From: Methylobacterium sp. 17Sr1-1
GTDB lineage: Bacteria; Pseudomonadota; Alphaproteobacteria; Rhizobiales; Beijerinckiaceae
Length of the DNA: 64,000 nt
Reading direction: 5' to 3'
Assembly (NCBI RefSeq): GCF_003173775.1
Contig: NZ_CP029552.1
Span: forward strand, 1,869,001-1,933,000
In this document: positions 1 to 8,607 of the stretch, piece after piece
How the letters are laid out: each line of letters opens with the position of its first letter
Numbering within the stretch: position 1 is the stretch's first letter
Made by a program: the position numbers and the translations under genes
Notes under the pieces: model-generated
Database searches by the model: none
Told to the model about the DNA's origin: nothing
The model's input: the letters and a program-made list of their open reading frames with translations, nothing else

Positions 1-795
1 CACCTTGCGGATCGTCACCAGCCGGCTCTCGGCCCCGTCCGGCATCTCGAGGGTGAAGGTGCCGGACCGGCCCGAGCGGATCTTCTGGTAGGTCTCGGTC
101 CGGGTGAGGTCGGCGCCGACCCCGAAGCCGCCGCCGACGCCGCCGCTCGAACGCACCACCCCGTCGCTGCCGATGAGCGAGATCGAGGCCGGGGTGCCGA
201 GGTCGATCTTGTCGTAGAACTGGGTCAGGTGGCTGGGGTTGAGCGAGGCCACGACCACGCCGCCGAAGCGCCCGTCCGGCCCGAGGAAGCGCCGGCTGAA
301 CTGGACCGAGACCCGGCCGCTCGCTCGCCCGATCACCGGGCGGCTGATGTAGAGCACGTCGTCGGGGCTCTCGACGTGGATCCGGAAGTGGTCGCGGTCG
401 CTGAGATCGGTCGCCGGCGGCGGTTGGGGCCCGGCATTGGTCGCCCGCATCACCCCGTCCGGCCCGATGATCGCCACCTGCACGATGATCTCGCTCAGGA
501 GGTCGGTCGTGTTGACGATCGTGCCGTAATCCTCCCGGCCGGCGCGGTTCTCGATGCTGCGGCGCATGTAGAGCAGGGACTTGTCGATCTCACCGATCGA
601 GCGCAGCACGTTCTCCTCGAACACCATCGCGAAGTTGTGCGTGGTGCGCTCGGAGTCCTGCACCGCGTCCCGGACGTCGCCCCGGTGCTTGACCGCGACG
701 CCGATCCACAGCAGCGCCACCACGACCAGGCCGAGGATCACGGGCCCGCGGCGCTCCGCCAGGAATCGAGGAAATTGCTTGAGGTGCAGGGTCAT
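1..795 (-). CDS. Cache-domain membrane sensor protein, N-terminal part (runs off left edge)
   Basis: The frame is open from an ATG at 795 to the window edge (265 residues seen). A basic N-terminus is followed by one hydrophobic segment at about residues 17-35, then a region with the look of a periplasmic double-Cache sensor, including motifs such as SLIGSDGVVRSS and SRPVIGRASG. In alphaproteobacteria this N-terminal layout usually precedes a PAS, GGDEF/EAL or histidine-kinase output domain, but none of that lies inside the window, so the output cannot be named. The start was chosen because the membrane anchor begins just after it. Confident that it is a membrane sensor; output domain unknown. 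Confidence 0.8.
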   Translation of the reverse strand, partial: MTLHLKQFPRFLAERRGPVILGLVVVALLWIGVAVKHRGDVRDAVQDSERTTHNFAMVFEENVLRSIGEIDKSLLYMRRSIENRAGREDYGTIVNTTDLLSEIIVQVAIIGPDGVMRATNAGPQPPPATDLSDRDHFRIHVESPDDVLYISRPVIGRASGRVSVQFSRRFLGPDGRFGGVVVASLNPSHLTQFYDKIDLGTPASISLIGSDGVVRSSGGVGGGFGVGADLTRTETYQKIRSGRSGTFTLEMPDGAESRLVTIRKV

Positions 796-1445
796 CCCGG
801 CTCGTCCAGCGGCTTCGGTCGCCGCACTATGCAATGCGAAAGTTATCGCTATCTGAATCTCGCCGCACCATTCCGACGATTCCGGGTGCCGAGACAATGG
901 CATAGCTTGGGATTTCAGCGCCTCGACTGATGATCGTCTTGGAGGTCCGGACGGTTTGTTGCTTGTATAGCCTGGTCGAGATCGTGCCGTGAGAGCCTGC
1001 CGGCGGATCACCGCACGACAAATCACCTGGCGTTCACCGCCGATGCAAGTCGATGCAGGGTCATACAACCGAAGGTGGCGGAAACTCCGATCGACTCATC
1101 GATGTTGCAGGTCGATCCTGCACGTGTGAGGCGCCCCACAACTGGGGGTCGAGTTGTCGACGTAGTCGATCGTGCTCGAATTGATCGACGGGCCTGTTCC
1201 GGCTGCCGCGTCCTCCGCGGCCTCGGCCGCCCACGTCCTGCCGGCGTCTTCCCGGGCGCCGCGGCGAGATGAAGCAGCGTATTCGAGACGTCTGTGGCTG
1301 AGCCGGCAATGGAGCGTGGTCGTCGGTCCGGTCACCGGCCAAGCTGAGTCGGCCGATATGCCACCCCGCCGCCAGCGGGATCGGTCTGCTTTGATCAGCC
1401 TTGTGCTCGGTCACGGTGCGGGTGGGCGGAAAAAAGCTGTCGAGC
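796..1445. other. intergenic stretch, no gene recognised
   Basis: About 650 bases lie between the sensor start and the stop of the PepSY gene. Short open frames exist on both strands, but their translations are Arg/Pro-rich, resemble no family I know and lack a convincing ribosome-binding site. No tRNA fold or strong inverted repeat was noticed. It probably includes the promoter of the leftward sensor gene and decayed sequence. Confidence 0.5.
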
Positions 1446-2864
1446 TCAGGCGCGGCGCAGGCGGCGCCAGCCGAGGACGGTGCCCGAGGCGGCGATCACC
1501 AGGCCGAGGGCACTGAACGCGACGATGACCGTCAGCCGCGCCGCCGGGTTCTGCGCCAGGGGCCCGGCATCGAGGGTGTGGAGGGCATCGAACAGCCAGC
1601 GATTGGCCCGCCCGCTGCGGTCGGTCCGCCCGAGGATCGCCCCGGTCGCCGGATCGATGTGGAACCAGGTTCCCGCCGGGTCGTCGAAGGCGAGGCGTAA
1701 GGTGGGCAGGGGCGGGGCGCCGTGGCGGTCGTACCAGTAGGCGTCCGGCGCCGTGAGGCGGGTCACCGCGCCGAGCCTCGCCCCCGGCAGCATCGCGCCG
1801 GCCGCGGCCAGGATGGTCGCGGGCGCCGGCACCGTACCGCAGCACGCGGCCGTGCCGCCGGGACCGGCGGCGACGACGACGGGCCGGCCGCCGATCCACG
1901 CCAAGTCGAGCGCGACGCTGCCGGCGGGCGCACCTGCGAGGTCGTCGAGGCCGAGGGGGAAGACCGGCGCCGCCTGCCCCGCATAGGCCGCCCGCATGGC
2001 GGCGTCGGGCGCCCGCGGCCCGAACCAGCCGCGCGGGTTCATCGACAGCCAACCGCTGAAGAGGAAGGTGACGACGACGAGCCCGCCCGCCACCCCCGCG
2101 AGGTGGTGCCAGGCGGCGAAGCCCCGGTAGGGCGTCAGCCGGCCGCGCATCAGCCGGACGAAGCCGAGGGCGTAGCCGCTCGCGGCCCCCGCGAGCGTGA
2201 TCCCGGAGATCCACAGCACCACGTCCTGCCACAGGCCCGCGCGGGCGCGCAGCGGCGTGAGGTAGACCCAGTGGAGGACGGAGCCGGCCCAGTTCCACAC
2301 CCGCTCGGTCCGGGTGGTGTCGAGGGCGAGCTCGCCCGTGGCGACCGACAGGTAGAGCTCGGTCCCGGCCACGTCGCCCAGGGCCACGCGCCGGAACGGC
2401 CGCAAGGGATCGTAGCGCGCCGTCACGGTCCACTGGTCGCGCGTGACGGGGCCGAGATCGGCGACGCGACGGGCGAGGGGATGGGTCGCGGCGAGCGCCG
2501 CGGCGCTCTCCGCCGTCAGGGGCGGGAACGGCGCGCCGGTCGCGGCCGAGAGCGCGAGGCGCCGTCCGTCGCCTTGCGTGATCCAGTAGGCGGGCTCGGG
2601 TCCACGCATCGCCAGGGTGAGGGTATCGGGGAAGGCGGACGCGCCCGACCGCTCCAGCGCCGCCTGCGGCGTCAGCCGCACGGCGTCGAGGCGGAGCGGG
2701 CCGGACGCCGCGACCCGCTCGGCCTGCGTGAGGACGGGGAAGCCGACCGTTAGCATCACCAGCCCGGAGGCGAACCAGGCGACGACGAAGAGCCCGGTCG
2801 CGATGCCGAGCCAGCGGTGGCCGAGATGCAGCCACCGTTTCAGCCGCTTGCGCAATCCGCGCAT
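1446..2864 (-). CDS. PepSY-associated TM helix domain protein (putative metal-chelate or siderophore reductase)
   Basis: A 472-residue membrane protein. A first TM helix lies at about residues 16-38, a PepSY-type periplasmic stretch follows, then helices around 205-225 and 245-265, a second PepSY region (YWYDRHGAPP, FHIDPATGAILGRTDR), and a last helix near the C-terminus. This matches the PepSY_TM family, whose FoxB/PiuB-like members act beside TonB receptors in releasing metal from imported chelates. The start ATG overlaps the receptor stop by one base (TGATG), so the two genes are translationally coupled. With a cobalamin riboswitch upstream of the pair, the substrate may be a corrinoid or cobalt chelate rather than a ferric siderophore; that is inference. 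Confidence 0.82.
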   Translation of the reverse strand: MRGLRKRLKRWLHLGHRWLGIATGLFVVAWFASGLVMLTVGFPVLTQAERVAASGPLRLDAVRLTPQAALERSGASAFPDTLTLAMRGPEPAYWITQGDGRRLALSAATGAPFPPLTAESAAALAATHPLARRVADLGPVTRDQWTVTARYDPLRPFRRVALGDVAGTELYLSVATGELALDTTRTERVWNWAGSVLHWVYLTPLRARAGLWQDVVLWISGITLAGAASGYALGFVRLMRGRLTPYRGFAAWHHLAGVAGGLVVVTFLFSGWLSMNPRGWFGPRAPDAAMRAAYAGQAAPVFPLGLDDLAGAPAGSVALDLAWIGGRPVVVAAGPGGTAACCGTVPAPATILAAAGAMLPGARLGAVTRLTAPDAYWYDRHGAPPLPTLRLAFDDPAGTWFHIDPATGAILGRTDRSGRANRWLFDALHTLDAGPLAQNPAARLTVIVAFSALGLVIAASGTVLGWRRLRRA

Positions 2865-5002
2865 CAGAAGGTGACGTGGTAGGCGAGCTCGACCGAGCGC
2901 GGCCGGCCGAGCAGCCAGGAATTGCTGTTGCCGGAGATCGCGTAGAGCCGGTCGGTCAGGTTGTAGCCGCGCAGCGACAGGCGCGAGGTCGGCGTCACCT
3001 GCCAGTCCAGGGTGGCGTTCACGAGCGTGTAGGCCGGCCGCCTGACCGTGTTGGCGAAGTCGCTGAACACCGGCCCGACATCGTTGATGCCGAGCCGCGC
3101 CACCCAGCCCGGCGCGAAGGCGTAGCTGAGCCAGACATTGGTCACCCGTTGCGGCACGTCGACCGGGACCTTGCCGGCGAACGACACCAGGCCAGCATCG
3201 GTATTCTGCGAGAACGAGTCGTAGCGGGCCCGCAGCAGGGCGGTGTTGGCCTCGATGCGCCACTGCTCCGAGAGCTGGTAGGCGAAGGCGACCTCGATCC
3301 CGCGGGAGGACTGGCTGCCGATTGCGGCGACCTCCGTCGGCCGGCCGGGGATCGGGCTCAGCAGGTTGTCCTTGCGAATGTGATAGGCGGCGAAGGTCCA
3401 CTCCCCGCGACCATTGTCGAACAGGCCCTTGGCGCCGGCCTCGACCTGTTCGCCGGTGGCGAGCTGGAACTGCGCCTGCGGCACGCTGGTGGTGATCAGG
3501 CTGCCGAGCGGATCGGCGGCGGTGGCAACTTGCGCGTAGAGGGCGAGATCGGGCGTCGGGGTATAGACGGCCGCGGCGCGGGTGCTCACCGAGTCGAAGG
3601 TCTTCTCGAAGGCGGTCCCGGCCAGCGGCCGGCTCACCGCGACCGTCGGCGCGTCGTAGCGCAGGCCGGTCACCAGGGCGAAGTGCGGCGTCAGCTCCAG
3701 CCGGTTCTCGGCGAAGACCGAGGCCTGGCGGGTGCGCGAGACGATGTCGGTGCGGGTGCCCGCGAGGTTGATGAAGCGCCCTTGCGCGAAATCGAACGGA
3801 TCGACGACGCTCTCGCCCCCGAACGGCGCATTGCTGTCGCGCCGGAACGCGATGTGGTTGACGTCGAAGCCGATCACCGTCGCACTCTTGATGCCGAGCA
3901 GGCTGCCGCGGACGGTCGCGTCGAGGCGGTTGCCGATCTGCTCCTCGTGGTGGCGGATCTCGATGTAGTCGCTGCGGCCGATCAGGCCGGTCGCCGGCTG
4001 GTAGGTGTATTGCTCGACGTCGCGCCAGTGCCGCTCGGTGGAGAGGCGATAGGCGGTGTTGCGCACCGTGATGTCGGGGCTGGGATTCCACTCGGCGCGC
4101 AATTGCGTCCAGTTGTCGAACCAGGCGATCTGCGAATCCTGGATGTTGTAGTTGGTGAAGCGCAAGCGGTCGGGCACCCGCGTGTCGACGAGGGGCGAGC
4201 CCCAGTAGCGGGTCGGCTCGTTGTGGCCGAGGTCGTGCGAGAGGGTGACGCTCAGGTCGGGGGCCGCCCGCCAGGTCACCGCCGCCGAGAGGGCGAGATT
4301 GCGAAAGTCGCCGTCGGGCTTGACCCAGCCGTCGGCCCGGTTGCCGCTGAGGTTGAGCCGGTAGGCCAGGTCCTCGCCGACCGGCCCGCCGCTATCGAGG
4401 GCGAGGCGCGCGAGGCCGTCGGAGCCGATCGCCGCCCGCGCCTCGCCGACCGGGACGAAGGTCGGCTTCTTCGGCACCACGTTGATGATGCCGCCGATCG
4501 CGCCCTCGCCGTAGAGCACCGAGGCCGGGCCGCGCAGCACCTCGATCCGCTCCGCCGACCAGGTGTCGAACGGGAAGGTGACGGTGCCGACCCCGACATA
4601 GAGCCGGGTGCCGTCGTAGAGCTGCTGCACCGAGCTCGGCCCGACGAAGCCGCGGGCGGCGAAGGAGTGGTTGCCGTTGCCGGGTGAGGCGATGCTGGTG
4701 ATGCCGACGGCGTTCTGGGTCACCGCCTCCTCGAGCGTGTTCTGGCCCCGGGCCCGGACGGTCTCGCCGCTGATGATGTCGAGGCTCGCCGGGGTCTCGA
4801 GCGGGGTGAGGCCGAGGCGGCTGCCTGAGCGCGACGGCGTCGCGAGATTGAGGCCCGGGGCGGCCTCCTCCCGGGAGCGGACGCCCGCGACCTCGATGCG
4901 GTCGAGGGCGATTTCTTCTGCGGTGCCGGGGGCGGCGGCCAGCAGCGGGGCGGCGAGGGCGGTGGCGAAGGTCGTCGCGCGGCGGGCGCGGTGCGCTTGC
5001 AT
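2864..5002 (-). CDS. TonB-dependent receptor, siderophore-receptor type
   Basis: A 712-residue outer-membrane receptor. An N-terminal signal peptide (MQAHRARRATTFATALAAPL) is followed by a short TonB-box-like region (IEVAG), a plug domain with the hallmarks ETPASLDIISGETV, SFAARGF and RIEVLRGPASVLYGEG, and a 22-strand-type barrel ending in aromatic residues (ELAYHVTF). The plug resembles ferrichrome/ferrioxamine-type receptors. The ATG at 5002 was chosen because it opens directly on the signal peptide; the frame stays open upstream to 5212. A cobalamin riboswitch lies about 260 bases upstream on the same strand and an AT-rich palindrome lies between them, so expression probably responds to B12 status. 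The transported ligand is not certain. Confidence 0.9.
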   Translation of the reverse strand: MQAHRARRATTFATALAAPLLAAAPGTAEEIALDRIEVAGVRSREEAAPGLNLATPSRSGSRLGLTPLETPASLDIISGETVRARGQNTLEEAVTQNAVGITSIASPGNGNHSFAARGFVGPSSVQQLYDGTRLYVGVGTVTFPFDTWSAERIEVLRGPASVLYGEGAIGGIINVVPKKPTFVPVGEARAAIGSDGLARLALDSGGPVGEDLAYRLNLSGNRADGWVKPDGDFRNLALSAAVTWRAAPDLSVTLSHDLGHNEPTRYWGSPLVDTRVPDRLRFTNYNIQDSQIAWFDNWTQLRAEWNPSPDITVRNTAYRLSTERHWRDVEQYTYQPATGLIGRSDYIEIRHHEEQIGNRLDATVRGSLLGIKSATVIGFDVNHIAFRRDSNAPFGGESVVDPFDFAQGRFINLAGTRTDIVSRTRQASVFAENRLELTPHFALVTGLRYDAPTVAVSRPLAGTAFEKTFDSVSTRAAAVYTPTPDLALYAQVATAADPLGSLITTSVPQAQFQLATGEQVEAGAKGLFDNGRGEWTFAAYHIRKDNLLSPIPGRPTEVAAIGSQSSRGIEVAFAYQLSEQWRIEANTALLRARYDSFSQNTDAGLVSFAGKVPVDVPQRVTNVWLSYAFAPGWVARLGINDVGPVFSDFANTVRRPAYTLVNATLDWQVTPTSRLSLRGYNLTDRLYAISGNSNSWLLGRPRSVELAYHVTF

Positions 5003-5053
5003 GGTGGTATCCGGGATGGGCTTCCACTCCGTCCGTAGCCGGTCTCGTCGCAT

Positions 5054-5075
5054 ATGTAACGTTATAAAGTTACAT
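5054..5075. promoter_or_regulatory. AT-rich perfect inverted repeat upstream of TonB receptor
   Basis: ATGTAAC and GTTACAT are perfect 7-base inverted arms separated by gttataaa. The site lies 52 bases upstream of the receptor ATG, downstream of the cobalamin riboswitch, in strikingly AT-rich sequence for this genome. It could be an operator for a metal-responsive repressor: in part it resembles the Zur/Fur-type ATGTTATA-N-TATAACAT arrangement. It could also overlap a second promoter. No experimental basis; the regulator is not identified. Confidence 0.45.
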
Positions 5076-5260
5076 TTCTTGCATCCCTTGCGACGCGCAC
5101 CCTGTCGGCGGGTCGGGGGAGGGCGGGACCGGGCATGGCGGGACGGCGCGGGGCTGTGGCACGTCACCGCGAACGACAGCGGGACGGGGGCTTGGCGCCC
5201 TCGCCTCGACACCCATCAGGACACCCCGCCCGACGTGCTCGCGTGTGACCACGGCTGACG

Positions 5261-5435
5261 GCAGGTCTCCTGGCTCACGGGTCAGCGCCTGCCATCGTCT
5301 TCCCAGGGACCTTTTCAGGGGTCCCCAGTGACATGAGTGATGGAAGGCTCGCCGCTCACAGTTGCGGGGGCAGCCGCGGCTTCGGGCGAACCCTCACCGC
5401 GTTCCCTTTTGATCCCCGGAGGGAACCGTCGACGG
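5261..5435 (-). promoter_or_regulatory. cobalamin riboswitch
   Basis: Read on the minus strand the segment shows the conserved cobalamin aptamer core in order: AAAAGGGAACGCGGTGAGGG, then GCTGCCCCCGCAACTGTGAG followed by CGGCGAGC, a CACTGGG-type B12-box region, CCTGGGAAGAC, and a closing GAGCCAGGAGACCTGCC. These are the RF00174 signature elements in the correct order and spacing. It faces the TonB receptor and PepSY genes, so cobalamin binding should turn that operon down. Boundaries are approximate to about 10 bases. Confidence 0.92.
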
Positions 5436-5529
5436 CAAGCTTAGCCGTTCGGATACGAAGGAGCAATGGTGGGTGTCGGTTTGATCAACACACGGGAGCC
5501 TCGCGCCCCAACCCTCCCCCCTCTGCGGG

Positions 5530-6876
5530 CTACGGCCTTGACGGAAGTGAGTCTCTCGCGAGGAGGGCACCGGCGAGCATGGCCGAGAAGCGCTCCCATC
5601 CGCGCGCGACGACCTTGGGACCGGGTGGCGAGTTGGGAGCGTTCCAGCCGCCGTGGCGGGCCACGATCCACTCTAACCAGCTCAGGTTGCCGACGGGGTG
5701 AGGGTTGCGCAGGCGGTCCGTGCTGCCCTCGCAGGCCCGCCCCAGTTCCGCGACCACTGGCAGAGCCGCCTTATCCAGAACGTCCTGCATCGGTCGTCGG
5801 CTGCCGTCGCGGGCATCGACCAACTGCAGGATCCGCACGGCGGCTCCCAGCGCCAAGGCACTCAGCCGGAACAGCTTGTCTGGCACCCGCACCTGTGTCT
5901 CGTCCAGGCCGAGCCCGTCGCGCTTGAGAGCGCGGAACACCTCCTCGATCCGCCACCTCAACCGGTACAGCCGCACCATGTCCTGCGCGGCGGCGGCATC
6001 CGGCACCGCCCGCGTCGTCAGAAGCCGCCAGCACAAGGGCGTCACGCCCACAGGCGGCTCGAGTTCCTGCACGCAGACGCCATGCAGCCTCAGGCTGGCC
6101 GGCTCGCGGGCGCCTGGGCCGGAGGGACGGACCACCTCGACCGGTCCGGCCTGCAGCCTCACCTTGGCGATGCGGGCCGGCACCCCAGGGCGAGCCGGCA
6201 CCTCCACGGTGCCGGTTGTCGCGACGGGCCATGACGCCTTGTCCTGAAGGCTGCCCCCTTCAACCAGTGGCCGGTCATGGCGTGCCCGCACCAGAAGATC
6301 GCTGCCCGCGGGCCGACGGGCGAAGTGGCTGTAGATGTCGCCCTCCTGGTCGGCGACCACGATCAAGCTCCGGGCCGTGTCGGCCAAAGCCGTCGCGGCA
6401 GCGGCCGCTCCGGTGATCCAGCGCTGGCTCTCCTTGTCCTCGACTGGCCGCCGGTGACGTGGCGCCGTCTGGCGGGCGGCGCGGGTCCAGAGCTGGGCGT
6501 CGACCAAGCCCAGCACCGCCTCGTCCTCGGCATCGACGGCGATGACCGGGTGCAGGAAGAAGCCGGGATTGCGGCCGTTGCCGGCCGGCCCCAGGCCATG
6601 GCGGCCAGCAGCAGCTGGGGTGAAGTTGATCTCGCTCGTGTCCTGGACGGCCACGATCGGACGCCCGGCGCAGGCCTGGGCCGTGCGGGCTGCAAAAGCC
6701 TGCAGGATGCCCTGCCAGTCAGCGCAGGGCGAGGAAAGGTAGCGATGGGCGGCCGCCGTACCGGCTTCGCTGCCGCCCACCGTGCTCAGCACCACGCTGC
6801 CGGTGGTGACGATCCGCTCAAACAGCCACGCCCCCCGGGCCTCGGTGCGTACGTCGCCCGATCCAAAGCCTCGCAT
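5530..6876 (-). CDS. IS4-family (Tn5-like) transposase
   Basis: A 448-residue DDE transposase. The N-terminal RGAWLFERIV segment resembles the Tn5-group DNA-binding helix bundle. The catalytic triad is visible as AVQDTSEINF (first Asp), VVADQEGDIY (second Asp) and the YRLRWRIEEVFRALK signature (the Y-R-E-K motif supplying Glu). The ATG at 6876 is preceded by AGCGAGG; an in-frame ATG at 6909 would add 11 residues. The frame is full length and uninterrupted, and the stop codon sits inside the left inverted repeat of the element. Confidence 0.93.
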   Translation of the reverse strand: MRGFGSGDVRTEARGAWLFERIVTTGSVVLSTVGGSEAGTAAAHRYLSSPCADWQGILQAFAARTAQACAGRPIVAVQDTSEINFTPAAAGRHGLGPAGNGRNPGFFLHPVIAVDAEDEAVLGLVDAQLWTRAARQTAPRHRRPVEDKESQRWITGAAAAATALADTARSLIVVADQEGDIYSHFARRPAGSDLLVRARHDRPLVEGGSLQDKASWPVATTGTVEVPARPGVPARIAKVRLQAGPVEVVRPSGPGAREPASLRLHGVCVQELEPPVGVTPLCWRLLTTRAVPDAAAAQDMVRLYRLRWRIEEVFRALKRDGLGLDETQVRVPDKLFRLSALALGAAVRILQLVDARDGSRRPMQDVLDKAALPVVAELGRACEGSTDRLRNPHPVGNLSWLEWIVARHGGWNAPNSPPGPKVVARGWERFSAMLAGALLARDSLPSRP

Positions 6877-6945
6877 CGGTTGTCCTCGCTGAACCGCAAA
6901 GACGCCCAACTCACAGACGCCGAACCATTTCCGTCAAGGCCGTAG
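5530..6945 (-). mobile_element. IS4-family insertion sequence, intact (1,416 bp)
   Basis: The ends are perfect 17-base inverted repeats, CTACGGCCTTGACGGAA at 5530-5546 and its complement at 6929-6945. They are flanked by a perfect 9-base direct repeat CTCTGCGGG at 5521-5529 and 6946-6954, a target-site duplication of the length expected for IS50/Tn5-group IS4 elements. The single transposase gene fills the element and its TAG stop lies within the left terminal repeat. The insertion split a GC-rich palindromic repeat. Perfect repeats and an open transposase frame suggest a recent, possibly still active insertion. Confidence 0.95.
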
Positions 6946-7109
6946 CTCTGCGGGGGAGGGTGGCCTGCGGAGCAGGCCGGGAGAGGGGAACCACGGTTCC
7001 GGAAAAGCCTGAACCGTTGTGAAGGGCGCCATCTGGATCAGCGTCGCGCTGCCCCTCTCCCGGCCCCTGCTGATGCAGGGACCACCCTCCCCCGCAGAGG
7101 GGGGAGGGT
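6946..7109. repeat. GC-rich palindromic repeat pair, first copy split by the IS
   Basis: Removing the IS and one target copy rejoins ACCCTCCCCCCTCTGCGG (5511 on) to GGGGAGGGTGGCC...GGCCGGGAGAGGGG (ending 6988). A second copy in opposite orientation runs from CCCCTCTCCCGGCC at 7052 to 7109. Together they can form a large stem-loop between the IS and the binding-protein gene. Such REP-like units are common between genes in methylobacteria. Confidence 0.7.
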
Positions 7110-7304
7110 TCGCGGGCGCGCCTCGATCGATGTCGGGCGACGATCCCACCCGCTCCCCGCCGCCGATGGCAGACCCCAGCTTTCTCAACCACGCCGCGCG
7201 ATCCCGCATCGACGCCGCCCCGCACCCCTGACATACAGGACCCCGAACCGGCCCGCCCGGGCCGTGCATAAGATCTGACAAAAAGCCCCCTGGGAGGTCC
7301 CCCG

Positions 7305-8519
7305 ATGTCGTTCCGCTCAACGGCCGCCGGCGCCGCCGGCCTCGCCCTGTCGCTGGCCTTGAGTGCCCCCGCCCTCGCCCAGGACGCCAAGGCGCCGATC
7401 AAGATCGGCGTGCTCAGCGACATGAGCGGGCCCTTCGCCGACCAGGCGGGCACCGGCTCGGTCGCGGCCGCGCAGCTCGCCGTCGAGGATTTCGCCAAGG
7501 AGGCCGGCGAGCTGAAGGTCGAGGTCGTCTCGGCCGACCACCAGAACAAGCCCGATATCGGGCTCGCCACCGCCCGGCGCTGGCTCGACCAGGAGGGCGT
7601 CTCGACCATCGTCGACCTGCCGAACTCGGCGGTCGCGCTGGCGGTGTCCAACCTGATGCGCGAGCGCCACCGGGTGGCGCTCGCCTCGAGTGCGCTCACC
7701 TCCGACCTCACCGGCAAGGCCTGCGCGCCGACCACCGTGCAGTGGGTCTCGGATACCTGGGCGCAAGGCTCGGCCACCGCGCGGGCCATCGCCGGCCGCG
7801 GCCTCAAGTCCTGGTACTTCGTCACCGTCGATTACGCCCTCGGTCACGCGCTGGAGCGCGACGCCACCGTCGCGCTGAAGGCCGCCGGCGGCACCGTGAA
7901 GGGGTCGAGCAAGCACCCGCTCAATGCCGGCGACTTCGCCTCGCCGCTGCTCTCGGCGCAGGGCTCGGGCGCGCAGGTGCTGGCGCTCGCGGACACGGGC
8001 GCCGACATGATCAACGCCGTCAAGCAGGCGGCGGAGTTCGGCGTGATGCCCGAGATGCGCCTCGCGGCGCTGTTCGTGCAGCTCTCCGACACCCACGCGC
8101 TCGGCCTCAAGGCGGCGCAGGGGCTCCAGCTCGCCAGCGCCTTCTACTGGGACCGCACCGACGGCACCCGCGCCTTCGCCAAGCGCTTCGGCGAGCGGAT
8201 GAACGGCCGCATGCCGACCGAGAACCATGCCGGCGTCTATTCCTCGACGCTGGCCTACCTGCGGGCGGTGCGCGACACCGGCACCATCGAGGGCGAGAAG
8301 GTCGTGGCGGCCTTGCGCGAGAAGCCGATCAACGATCCGCTCTTCGGCACCGTCACGGTGCGCCAGGACGGCCGCGCGGTGCACGACCTGTTCCTCTACG
8401 AGGTGAAGGCCCCGGCCGACAGCAAGGGCCCGTACGACTACTACAAGCTCCTCGACACCGTGCCGGGCGACCAGGCGTTCCGGCCGATGGCCGAAGGCGG
8501 CTGCCCGCTGGTGAAGTAA
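7305..8519 (+). CDS. ABC transporter substrate-binding protein, branched-chain amino acid (HAAT) type
   Basis: A 404-residue periplasmic binding protein. Signal peptide about residues 1-25 (cleavage after APALA), then the Peripla_BP_6/LivJ fold with the typical start IKIGVLSDMSGPFADQAG and the SADHQNKPDIGLATARRWLDQEGV strand-helix unit. The ATG has GGGAGG a few bases upstream. No permease or ATPase gene is adjacent, so it is an orphan binding protein that may serve a transporter elsewhere. Substrate cannot be read from sequence; relatives bind amino acids, amides or aromatic compounds. Confidence 0.9.
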   Translation: MSFRSTAAGAAGLALSLALSAPALAQDAKAPIKIGVLSDMSGPFADQAGTGSVAAAQLAVEDFAKEAGELKVEVVSADHQNKPDIGLATARRWLDQEGVSTIVDLPNSAVALAVSNLMRERHRVALASSALTSDLTGKACAPTTVQWVSDTWAQGSATARAIAGRGLKSWYFVTVDYALGHALERDATVALKAAGGTVKGSSKHPLNAGDFASPLLSAQGSGAQVLALADTGADMINAVKQAAEFGVMPEMRLAALFVQLSDTHALGLKAAQGLQLASAFYWDRTDGTRAFAKRFGERMNGRMPTENHAGVYSSTLAYLRAVRDTGTIEGEKVVAALREKPINDPLFGTVTVRQDGRAVHDLFLYEVKAPADSKGPYDYYKLLDTVPGDQAFRPMAEGGCPLVK

Positions 8520-8546
8520 CGCGCCGAAGCCCATCCTGCTCGACAT

Positions 8547-8595
8547 CGGCGGGGCCCGACCCAGATCAGGGGTTCACCCCTGTCAGACCCCGCCG
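8547..8595. terminator. nested inverted repeat between binding protein and aldo-keto reductase
   Basis: Outer arms CGGCGGGG (8547-8554) and CCCCGCCG (8588-8595) enclose an inner hairpin CAGGGG-ttca-CCCCTG (8567-8582). No T-run follows, so it is not a textbook intrinsic terminator. It ends 12 bases before the downstream ATG, so it could act as a terminator/attenuator or as a structured 5-prime leader of the reductase gene. Confidence 0.45.
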
Positions 8596-8607
8596 AAAGT
8601 GTTCCTC

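Noticed and set aside
5070..5252. Sixty-codon frame between riboswitch and TonB receptor
   Set aside because: Random-looking composition, no ribosome site, and it overlaps the AT-rich palindrome region; more likely leader RNA.
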